From GCA-002727735 sp038134525 (GTDB taxonomy: Bacteria; Bacteroidota; Bacteroidia; Flavobacteriales_D; Parvicellaceae), in contig JAYPVI010000004.1 in assembly GCA_038134525.1 (NCBI GenBank), positions 124,001 to 188,000 on the forward strand: DNA of 64,000 nucleotides, in the 5' to 3' direction. The translations under genes and the position numbers were made by a program. Each line of letters opens with the position of its first letter. Positions within the stretch are counted from its first letter, which is position 1. This document shows positions 35,178-42,689 of the stretch, piece by piece. The notes beneath the pieces were generated by a model. It worked only from the letters and a program-made list of their open reading frames with translations, was not told the origin of the DNA and searched no databases.

Positions 35178-36434
35178 ATGAAAAATATCATTTTTACATT
35201 TTGTTTATGGCTTACCTTTACAATGTCCTATTCTCAAAATGATCAAAATTACACCAACGCTAATCAGTATGTTATTTCCAGATATGACGGTGGCGAGTAT
35301 ATTGGTGAAATCATTTCCGATGATGGTAGAGAAATCTTAATTATTACCCAATCAATCGGTAAAATTTATATCCGAAAATCCATGATTTCTAGTATTAAAA
35401 AAATTGAAAACGGAGAAATAACCTACGATGAAGATTACAAAGCTACGGGACCATTTACCACAAGATATTATTTTACGAATAATGCATTACCTATTAAGAA
35501 AAATGAAAACTATGCCATGATTAATCTTTTTGGTCCAGAAATTCAACTATCAGTCACCAATTCCACATCCATTGGAATTATGGCTTCTTGGATAGCAAGC
35601 CCCATTGGGGTGGTATTAAAACAACAACTCCTTTCTAAAAACACCTTTCATTTATCCTTGGGCACCATAATGGGAACCTCAGGCTACATAGAACAAGGAA
35701 GTATTTTTGGTGGATTACATTGGTTAACAGCTACTTTTGGCGACCGATCCACCAATATCAGCTTTTCCGGTGGTGTGGGATACATGAAATGGCCAAGTGC
35801 ACAAAACTCTTCCATTATGAATAATCAAAGAATAATAGGAGAAAATTATGGATATGATTTCAACGATGAGTCTCACCCATACTATGTACCTGATAATCCA
35901 TACGATACTACGACCACATCTTACAACTCTATTTGGGGATGGGGTGGATATTATGGGTATGACCGAAGAGAACAAGCGCTTCGAGACGAATTATATAACA
36001 CCAACTATTATTCTAATTTTAATACGGAAATATTTCAATTCAAAGATTTTCAATTGGCCGGTCTATTTAGTATTTCGGCCATCACTCCTATTGGCAAAAA
36101 AACCAGTTTTATTTTTGATTCTATGATCATTAGTCGAAATAAGAAACAGTTGAGATATACCGGAGAAAGAGAAGTGGACATAGATTATACCGTATACAAT
36201 ACGCTGACAGGATTAGATGACCAATATGATCAAACTATTTTAGTAGGAACTGATCCTGTCATTTCAGACGACACTTATAATCATACTACGCTAATTTTTA
36301 TGCCTGCAGTCCGTTTTAGTAAGAGTTTTGAGAAAGCTTTCCAGATTTCACTTGCTGGTTTTATTGATATTCATGAATTGAACGGTACCATTTCAGCCCC
36401 TGTTCCTACTATTTCTTGGTTAAGAAAATTCTAG
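35178..36434 (+). CDS. Exported protein of unknown family, probably envelope-associated
   Basis: The 418-residue protein has a signal peptide (IIFTFCLWLTFTMSYSQ), then a small domain with YVISRYDGGEYIGEIISDDG and IGKIYIRKSMISSIKKIE, which resembles Bacteroidota proteins that relate to a Tudor/SH3-like beta fold before a long alternating-hydrophobic region that may form an outer-membrane barrel. Residues about 225-285 are rich in Tyr, Asn, Gly and Asp, a likely loop. It follows the TPR-PD40 gene by seven bases and probably acts with it. It overlaps the convergent cinA by four bases. I do not recognise a named family. Confidence 0.75.
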   Translation: MKNIIFTFCLWLTFTMSYSQNDQNYTNANQYVISRYDGGEYIGEIISDDGREILIITQSIGKIYIRKSMISSIKKIENGEITYDEDYKATGPFTTRYYFTNNALPIKKNENYAMINLFGPEIQLSVTNSTSIGIMASWIASPIGVVLKQQLLSKNTFHLSLGTIMGTSGYIEQGSIFGGLHWLTATFGDRSTNISFSGGVGYMKWPSAQNSSIMNNQRIIGENYGYDFNDESHPYYVPDNPYDTTTTSYNSIWGWGGYYGYDRREQALRDELYNTNYYSNFNTEIFQFKDFQLAGLFSISAITPIGKKTSFIFDSMIISRNKKQLRYTGEREVDIDYTVYNTLTGLDDQYDQTILVGTDPVISDDTYNHTTLIFMPAVRFSKSFEKAFQISLAGFIDIHELNGTISAPVPTISWLRKF

Positions 36435-37678
36435 TTTTTCAACAATTCCAATCTAAGCATATTCAGTACGGACAAGGACGTAACATGTATGTTTTTATCC
36501 CTGCTATAACCTAAATTCAACTTCTTAGAAATTACTCCATTATTGGTAGCTAAAGCAATCCAAATGGTACCCACTGGTTTTTCTGGTGTACCACCAGTAG
36601 GACCCGCAATACCTGATGTAGCAAGTCCATAATGAGTGTTTAAATTTCTTTTCACGCCAATTGCCATTTGTTCTACAACTGCTTGACTAACAGCTCCGTA
36701 TTCATTCAACGTCTTTTCCTCAACTTGTAGTTGATTTATTTTAATTTGGTTTGAATAACTAATTATACTGCCTTTAAAATATGCAGAGCTACCACTTACA
36801 CTGGTAATCATTTTAGCCACTGCTCCACCAGTGCAGCTTTCTGCAGTAGCAACTGTTTCATTTTTTTCTGATAATAACTGCCCTACCACTCCTTCCATGG
36901 TATCATTTTCATAACCATAGATTTGATTAGGTATAATTTTTTGAAGGTGTTGAATATGTTCTTCTAATTTAAGAACAATGGCCTTTTGGTTTTTGCCCAA
37001 TAGAGATAGTCTCAATTTAACAATGCCTGGAGATGGCAAGTAGGCCAATTTAATATCATCCTGGAATAATTTATCTTCCCAATTTTTAATGACTTCAGCC
37101 AAAAATGATTCTCCCATCCCATGGGTTCTTATTGTTTTATGAATTAAGATATGGTCATTGTTGGATTTTTCAAGTAATTTAGGAATGACTGTTTCCGTTA
37201 TTATTCCTTTCATTTCATAAGGAACACCTGGTAAGGAAACGTAAATGGTGTTATTTTTTTCGAACCACATCCCACTAGCAGTCCCTCTAGAGTTGGGTAG
37301 TATTTCACAATTAGCGGGAAGAAGGGCTTGGTCTTTATTGGTTTGTAATATAGGAAGTTCTCTTGATTTAAAATAAGCTACTATTTTAGACTCAATCTCT
37401 ACATTTCGTTTAAGTTCGGTATCAAAATAGGCACATAGTGTATGTTTAGTTATATCATCTTTTGTCGGTCCTAACCCACCTGTGATTATAATTAAATCAG
37501 ATGTAATAGAAAGATCATTTAATGCATTTTCAATAGCATTTTGATCATCTGGAACGACCATTCCAGCAATTACTTTAAACCCTAATAAATTTAGTTGTTC
37601 TCCAATCCAAGCCGCATTAGTGTTCACCGTTTGACCAATTAATAGCTCATCACCTATTGAAATAATTGCACAGATCAT
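36431..37678 (-). CDS. cinA: CinA-family protein (MoCF domain plus nicotinamide-nucleotide amidohydrolase domain)
   Basis: The 415-residue protein joins an N-terminal molybdopterin-binding-like domain (SIGDELLIGQTVNTNAAWI, ITGGLGPTKDDITK) and a C-terminal CinA amidase domain (ATAESCTGGAVAKMI near residue 270, and GIAGPTGGTPEKPVGTIW). Full-length CinA is the usual two-domain form in Bacteroidota. The C-terminal domain deamidates NMN in the pyridine nucleotide cycle. It converges with the upstream exported-protein gene by four bases. Confidence 0.94.
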   Translation of the reverse strand: MICAIISIGDELLIGQTVNTNAAWIGEQLNLLGFKVIAGMVVPDDQNAIENALNDLSITSDLIIITGGLGPTKDDITKHTLCAYFDTELKRNVEIESKIVAYFKSRELPILQTNKDQALLPANCEILPNSRGTASGMWFEKNNTIYVSLPGVPYEMKGIITETVIPKLLEKSNNDHILIHKTIRTHGMGESFLAEVIKNWEDKLFQDDIKLAYLPSPGIVKLRLSLLGKNQKAIVLKLEEHIQHLQKIIPNQIYGYENDTMEGVVGQLLSEKNETVATAESCTGGAVAKMITSVSGSSAYFKGSIISYSNQIKINQLQVEEKTLNEYGAVSQAVVEQMAIGVKRNLNTHYGLATSGIAGPTGGTPEKPVGTIWIALATNNGVISKKLNLGYSRDKNIHVTSLSVLNMLRLELLKN

Positions 37679-37756
37679 ATCATTCTAAAGTTAATTATTA
37701 AACTATAATAAAATGAGTTTGGCCAAATTTTTGGTAGATTAGTTTAAAATTGAATC

Positions 37757-38491
37757 ATGAAAAACCTTTATATCTATTTTATCCTCTTTGGGTTAATAAG
37801 TTGTGATACGCTTCAGCAAGTAACCAATACAGCTGGAATAAATTTAAATACAGAGACTTCGGCTCCTGCTTTATCTAATCAAGAAGTGATTTCAGGTCTA
37901 AAAGAAGCATTGACTATTGGGGCAAAGAAAGGAGCTCAACAGGCCTCAGCTGTGGGTGGTTTTTTAAAAAATGATAAAATAAGACTCCCTTTTCCACCAG
38001 ATGCAATAAAAGTTAGAGATAAGGCTATGCAATGGGGATTGGATAATAAAGTCGAAAAGTTTGAAGCAACATTAAATGAAGCTGCTGAAGAAGCTTGTAA
38101 AACTGCAGCCCCTATTTTTGTTAATGCCATTACCAACATGTCTGTTCAGGATGGATTTGCTATTCTTAAGGGAAATGAAAATGCAGCGACTACATATCTT
38201 AAAGAAAATACTAGCAATGCATTGTATCAAGCCTTTTTACCTGAGGTGAAAAAAGCTATTGAAACCGTAAAATTAACTGCATACTGGGAACCGCTAGCTA
38301 AAAAATACAACCAATCTATCCTATTGACAGGAAATGACCCTATTAATACCGATTTGAACGACTATGTAACCAATCGCGCTATGGCTGGGCTATTTCATCT
38401 TGTTGAAGAAAAAGAAAAAGAAATCAGAAAAGACCCTTTGAGTCGATCTACCGATTTACTTAAAAAAGTTTTTAGCACATTAGATCCATAA
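37757..38491 (+). CDS. DUF4197 lipoprotein
   Basis: The 244-residue protein starts with a lipoprotein signal (FILFGLISCDTLQQ; Cys16 acylation site). The body is helical and has SNQEVISGLKEALTIGAKKG, IRLPFPPDAIKVRDKAMQWG and YLKENTSNALYQAFLPEVKKA, all conserved in the DUF4197 family found in Bacteroidota and proteobacteria. Function unknown; probably anchored in the periplasmic face of a membrane. It lies 28 bases upstream of the nucleoside phosphorylase gene. Confidence 0.88.
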   Translation: MKNLYIYFILFGLISCDTLQQVTNTAGINLNTETSAPALSNQEVISGLKEALTIGAKKGAQQASAVGGFLKNDKIRLPFPPDAIKVRDKAMQWGLDNKVEKFEATLNEAAEEACKTAAPIFVNAITNMSVQDGFAILKGNENAATTYLKENTSNALYQAFLPEVKKAIETVKLTAYWEPLAKKYNQSILLTGNDPINTDLNDYVTNRAMAGLFHLVEEKEKEIRKDPLSRSTDLLKKVFSTLDP

Positions 38492-38519
38492 CAGCCTAAA
38501 TTTTCGTTAAATTTAGTAG

Positions 38520-39416
38520 ATGGATATCAAAACAGTAACACATCAAAATCCCATAGCTCCATCTGAACTTATCGTCACAGAGGAAGGCAGAATATATCAT
38601 TTAGATCTTCACCCTGATGACATCGCAGATGACATTATTGTAGTGGGAGATCAAGAACGAGTTCCTCGAGTTTCATCTCATTTTAAAAAGATTAATTTTA
38701 AAAGATCTAAAAGAGAATTTGTAACTCACACTGGAGAATACAATGGAAAACGTGTTTCGGTATTATCAACTGGAATTGGTTGCGACAACATTGATATTGT
38801 CATTAATGAGCTTGACGCCCTTGTTAATATTGATTTGGAAACTAGATTACCCAAATCCAATCATAGAAAACTCAATATCATTCGTATTGGCACAAGCGGT
38901 GCTTTACAGAAAGATATCCCTGTAGATAGTTTCGTGTTGTCCACTTATGGCTTAGGATTTGACGGGTTACTTGGTTTTTATGATGTTGATTACAGCGAAG
39001 AGGAAAAGAATTTAGCAAAAGCTTTTTTACAACAGACCCCATGGCCAGCTGCTGCTAACAGTCCCTATTTCGTGAAAGGAAGTGATTTTCTAAAAGAAAA
39101 GTTAGGTCATGGAATGCACCATGGAATTACAGCTACAGCAAATGGGTTTTATGGACCACAAGGAAGATCTCTTAGATTAGGTGCCAAAGTGCCCAATTTA
39201 AATGAATACTTAAACCGTTTTGAACATAAAGGTAATAGAATCACCAATTTTGAAATGGAAACTTCTGCATTATACGGACTTTGTGCGCTATTAGGTCATG
39301 AAGCATGTACAGTCTGCGCCATCATTGCTAACCGCTTTGCCAAAAGTTATTCAAAAGATTATAAAAAAACAGTGGATCAACTCATAGAATTAACCCTTGA
39401 AAGATTAACGCAATAA
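38520..39416 (+). CDS. Nucleoside phosphorylase (uridine phosphorylase-like)
   Basis: The 298-residue protein belongs to the PNP/UDP family type I. It has VVGDQERVPRVSSHFKK (phosphate-binding GDxxR), VSVLSTGIGCDNIDIVINEL, IIRIGTSGALQ and NFEMETSALYGLCALLGH, the nucleoside-binding E-M-E-T motif. Substrate is probably uridine or a related nucleoside, based on general similarity; purine nucleosides cannot be excluded. A separate type II purine nucleoside phosphorylase is at 56291. ATG at 38520. Confidence 0.85.
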   Translation: MDIKTVTHQNPIAPSELIVTEEGRIYHLDLHPDDIADDIIVVGDQERVPRVSSHFKKINFKRSKREFVTHTGEYNGKRVSVLSTGIGCDNIDIVINELDALVNIDLETRLPKSNHRKLNIIRIGTSGALQKDIPVDSFVLSTYGLGFDGLLGFYDVDYSEEEKNLAKAFLQQTPWPAAANSPYFVKGSDFLKEKLGHGMHHGITATANGFYGPQGRSLRLGAKVPNLNEYLNRFEHKGNRITNFEMETSALYGLCALLGHEACTVCAIIANRFAKSYSKDYKKTVDQLIELTLERLTQ

Positions 39417-39450
39417 GCAACCTTTATTTCTGTAGTACGTAGAAAAATAA

Positions 39451-40323
39451 GTGAGTGGATATAATGAAATAGCAGCTCTTGTCAAACTTCTTGATGATCC
39501 TGATGAAAATATCTTTGATCAAATCAAAGAAAAGTTGATGGAAATAGGTCCAGAATGTATACCATCGCTGGAGAAAGCTCGATTTGAAGATAATTATGGA
39601 GATTTATTCATATCCCGGGCACAGCATTTAATTCATGATATTGGTTTTAGCACACTGAAGAAAGATCACGAAAAATGGTTGAAATTTCCAATTATACTTA
39701 TTGATGGAATCATCCAACTTGATCAGTATTTTTTTCCAAATGTAACAGCTAGTTTTATCAAACATGAGGTCAATGAAATGATTAAGGATATTAAACCCTA
39801 TATCCATCTCAACATGACACCTATTGAAAAAGTAAAACTCATAAATCAAGTGATTTATGAAATCTATAAGGTTAAAGGGGATAAAAAAAACTACCATGAC
39901 CCTAAAAACTCTTCGTTTGGTCATTTGCTACAACACAAAAGAGGTAATCCGCTCACCATTTCGATGTTGTATATTGAAATTGCAAGACAAATGAATATTC
40001 CGATAAGGGGAATTAATCTACCAAACCATTTTATTGTGGGATATTTAAGGGATAATTCGTTATTGAATAGTGGTACTTTATTGAAAAGTGAAGATGTTTT
40101 ATTTTACATAAATCCATTTAGCAAGGGGGTCATATTAAAACACAGCGATATTGAAGATTTTTTGAAAGAGATACGATTAGACTATAATGAATATTATTTC
40201 ATTCCTTGTGATCACAAAGACATCACAAAAAGAATGTTGACGAATTTAATTTACAGTTATAGAAAATCTGATGATACACAGATTAAAAATGACTTGAAAT
40301 CTATTTTAGAACTCTATAAATAA
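39451..40323 (+). CDS. Transglutaminase-like (SirB1 family) protein
   Basis: The 290-residue protein has an N-terminal helical repeat-like part (AALVKLLDDPDENIFDQIKE, GPECIPSLEKARFED) followed by the SirB1 transglutaminase-like core: FGHLLQHKRGNPLTISMLYI near residues 150-170 and GINLPNHFIVGYL near 188-200. In SirB1 proteins the catalytic Cys of transglutaminases is usually replaced, and no Cys is seen at the expected place, so the domain probably is not a protease or transglutaminase. The start is GTG at 39451. Function unknown. A promoter for the next gene begins seven bases after its stop. Confidence 0.82.
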   Translation: MSGYNEIAALVKLLDDPDENIFDQIKEKLMEIGPECIPSLEKARFEDNYGDLFISRAQHLIHDIGFSTLKKDHEKWLKFPIILIDGIIQLDQYFFPNVTASFIKHEVNEMIKDIKPYIHLNMTPIEKVKLINQVIYEIYKVKGDKKNYHDPKNSSFGHLLQHKRGNPLTISMLYIEIARQMNIPIRGINLPNHFIVGYLRDNSLLNSGTLLKSEDVLFYINPFSKGVILKHSDIEDFLKEIRLDYNEYYFIPCDHKDITKRMLTNLIYSYRKSDDTQIKNDLKSILELYK

Positions 40324-40329
40324 TGGATG

Positions 40330-40359
40330 TTGTAACTTTAAAAACAATGTGTATTTTTG
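40330..40359 (+). promoter_or_regulatory. Promoter of siaB-siaC (Bacteroidota type)
   Basis: TTG at 40330-40332, a 19-base spacer and TATTTTTG at 40352-40359 fit the TTG-N17-23-TAnnTTTG consensus. Transcription would start near 40366, ten bases before the ATG at 40376. This also decides the siaB start, because a start at 40349 would lie inside the promoter. Confidence 0.62.
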
Positions 40360-40375
40360 TATTAACACCAAATGG

Positions 40376-40936
40376 ATGAATGTTCTAGAATCCTGTAAAG
40401 AAAAGTATAAAGATTCAAAGCAATTTTTTGAAAACAAAGATGCTACGCTTTTTCTTACCCATTTTGGTGAGTTAGATTCAGAAAAAATCACCAACCTAAG
40501 TTCAAAAAGTGAAGAGCACTTAATAGAAATTGGTGCAGCAAAAAGAACAGTTAGAAATATCTTTAACATTCTTATTGAAGGACTTCAAAACATTAAAAAC
40601 CATGGCGAAACTTCACCAAATGGAGAGCAGTTATCTTTTTTTAATATGGGTGAATTTAATGATCAATACCTTGTATCATTTTCAAACCTAATTTCTAATG
40701 GTAAAGTAAAAAGTGTTGTTGAGGCTATTAACACACTAAATAATCAAGACCAAGCAGGTGTTAAACAGATTTATCTCAAAACACTAACTAATGGAGAAAT
40801 CTCTGAAAAAGGTGGAGCTGGCTTAGGAATAATCACCATGGCCATGAAATCCAAAAATGAAATCAAATACCAGGTTACAAAAATTAATGACGATTTATCT
40901 TTAATTACCATTGAAACTAAAATCGATAAAACTTAA
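40376..40936 (+). CDS. siaB: SiaB-family protein kinase
   Basis: About 186 residues from the ATG at 40376, chosen because a good promoter occupies 40330-40359. A GHKL-type ATPase fold is suggested by NILIEGLQNIKNHGE (N-box with Glu and Asn) and GGAGLGIITMAMKS (G-box) near residues 145-158. This pattern matches SiaB, which in the Pseudomonas SiaABCD pathway phosphorylates the partner SiaC on a Thr and is opposed by the PP2C-type phosphatase SiaA. The siaC gene follows after four bases. No phosphatase gene is adjacent. Confidence 0.85.
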   Translation: MNVLESCKEKYKDSKQFFENKDATLFLTHFGELDSEKITNLSSKSEEHLIEIGAAKRTVRNIFNILIEGLQNIKNHGETSPNGEQLSFFNMGEFNDQYLVSFSNLISNGKVKSVVEAINTLNNQDQAGVKQIYLKTLTNGEISEKGGAGLGIITMAMKSKNEIKYQVTKINDDLSLITIETKIDKT

Positions 40937-40940
40937 TACA

Positions 40941-41312
40941 ATGGAAAACTTATATATTGAAGAAACTAAATGCACACCATTGATTGAAGGAAATGTGAAT
41001 GGCTCTTTATCCATAAAGGGCAACTGTTTTCCTGAAAATTCACTTACTTTTTTTGAAGCTATTAACAATTGGATAGACGCACTACCAAACGACTTGAGTT
41101 CATTTGTAATGGATTGTGAACTAAATTACATCGCTTCTTCTAGCGTCATGCATATTTTCAAATTAATGCAAAAAGCAGAAGAACGATTTCCAGTTGATAA
41201 AATAGAAATCAAATGGAAATACGAAATAGACGATGAAGATATTGAGAAGTTAGGCGAAGAATTTAACAATTTGACCAAATCAGAAATTAAACTCATTCCG
41301 GTAGAAGTTTAA
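40941..41312 (+). CDS. siaC: SiaC-family (DUF1987) regulatory phosphoprotein
   Basis: About 123 residues from ATG 40941; a longer frame from 40911 would overlap siaB and is not needed. The sequence has the DUF1987 layout: EETKCTPLIEGN, GSLSIKGNCFPENSLTFFEA, then MDCELNYIASSSVMHIFKLM, where the phospho-site of SiaC proteins lies in a Y-x-N-T/S-S-type segment. Here the segment is IASSS with Ser only. In known systems unphosphorylated SiaC activates the diguanylate cyclase SiaD. No such cyclase is in this window, so its target here is unknown. Converges with the GH109-like gene without a gap. Confidence 0.85.
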   Translation: MENLYIEETKCTPLIEGNVNGSLSIKGNCFPENSLTFFEAINNWIDALPNDLSSFVMDCELNYIASSSVMHIFKLMQKAEERFPVDKIEIKWKYEIDDEDIEKLGEEFNNLTKSEIKLIPVEV

Positions 41313-42689
41313 TTATAAATAATAGCTCACTTTTTTAATCTCATTCCATTTTCCACGAGTAAAGTCAGGAAACTTCACACTTTTATTTTTCTTTTTTATC
41401 GATTTTTTGGATAAAGCGATCACGGCAGACCACTCAGCAGCATCATAAACATCCTGATCAAGAGGTAAACCATTTCTCAAACAGTAAATTAATCTAAAAT
41501 CCATGACATAATCCATACCACCATGTCCGCCAATTTCTTTCGCTCTTTCTTTAATATCTTTTATGGGTTTAGGCTCGTATTTAAGTAGGGTGTCACTAAG
41601 CTGTTTTTTATCAAGAGAAAGGTGCGCATTAGGCTCAAAAGCCATTCCATTTACAGGGTATTTTTGAACAAAACCATTAGTCCCACTAACGGTAAATAGT
41701 CTTGAATATGGTCTAGGGCTCGTAACATCATGTTGTAACATGATGGTTTTACCACGATTGGTTTTAATTAAGGTGACATTCATATCCCCTTTTTTAAATT
41801 CATTGCCTTTCCAACCACTTTCGTTAGTTAATGTAGAATTAGCATATCTTGTTAATCCGAATTGACCGCTGGACATGGATACTAATCTTTCCATCTTATC
41901 TCCCCTGTGAATATTTAGCAAATGGGCTAACGGTCCTAAACCGTGTGTAGGATAAGTATTTCCATCCGTATTCTGTAATCTTCTCAGTCTCCAATGATCC
42001 CAATAATATGTATCACTAAAATTTAACGCTCGAAGATCATGTATATAAGCTCCTTCAGTATGAACTAGTTCTCCAAATAACCCTTTTTTTGCCATATTGT
42101 GAACACTAATTTCAAAAAAATCATACATGCAGTTTTCTAATTGAATGCAGTGTTTTTTTGTCTTTTCAGCTGTTTTAACTAATTCCCAACATTCTTTAAT
42201 GGTCAACGCTGCAGGAACTTCAACTGCTACATGTTTACCATGATTCATCGCATATATAGCGATTGGCGTGTGTAATTCCCAGTGAGTACATACATAGATT
42301 AAATCAATATCATCTCTTTCGCATATGGATTTCCAATCAGATGGGCTATAATATAGATCAGGAACTTTTAAATTATCATTTAAGAAATACTTTTTTGCAG
42401 ATTGATTTACCTTAGAAGAGTCTATATCTGAAATGGCTATGATTTGAACTCCATTAATTTTTGGCAACCGTTCCAAAGCCATTTGACCTCTATTTCCCAA
42501 ACCTATGATACCTATTCGAACCGTATCTAATGGGGTCACGTAGTGTTCTAGCACATGATTGGTTTGGCTTGATGTAGCTTTTGAATTCCAAGCCTGAAAA
42601 AGCCCATTATCTTGTGCAACTAGAGTAAGCGCAAATAAAAAAAAGGTTAACGAAAAAAGGCTAGATTTTAATCTAGTTCGCATTAGCAC
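41313..42689 (-). CDS. Exported Gfo/Idh/MocA oxidoreductase of GH109 type (alpha-N-acetylgalactosaminidase-like)
   Basis: The 458-residue protein has a signal peptide (SSLFSLTFFLFALTLVAQ), the NAD-binding strand VRIGIIGLGNRGQMAL, CTHWELHTPIAIYAMNHGKH and VAVEVPAALTIKECW, and NTYPTHGLGPLAHLLNIHRG near residues 235-255. The THGLGP motif and overall length match GH109 enzymes, which cleave alpha-GalNAc by an NAD-dependent elimination. Family members normally leave by the Tat route with bound NAD, but no twin Arg is visible here (RTRLK only). It overlaps the end of the aconitase gene by 17 bases and is probably co-transcribed. Confidence 0.82.
   Translation of the reverse strand: MLMRTRLKSSLFSLTFFLFALTLVAQDNGLFQAWNSKATSSQTNHVLEHYVTPLDTVRIGIIGLGNRGQMALERLPKINGVQIIAISDIDSSKVNQSAKKYFLNDNLKVPDLYYSPSDWKSICERDDIDLIYVCTHWELHTPIAIYAMNHGKHVAVEVPAALTIKECWELVKTAEKTKKHCIQLENCMYDFFEISVHNMAKKGLFGELVHTEGAYIHDLRALNFSDTYYWDHWRLRRLQNTDGNTYPTHGLGPLAHLLNIHRGDKMERLVSMSSGQFGLTRYANSTLTNESGWKGNEFKKGDMNVTLIKTNRGKTIMLQHDVTSPRPYSRLFTVSGTNGFVQKYPVNGMAFEPNAHLSLDKKQLSDTLLKYEPKPIKDIKERAKEIGGHGGMDYVMDFRLIYCLRNGLPLDQDVYDAAEWSAVIALSKKSIKKKNKSVKFPDFTRGKWNEIKKVSYYL

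Noticed and set aside
37679..37756. A TTG-N18-TAGTTTAA element as a cinA promoter
   Set aside because: The -7 box matches the consensus only partly, and the region is too AT-rich for a partial match to mean much.
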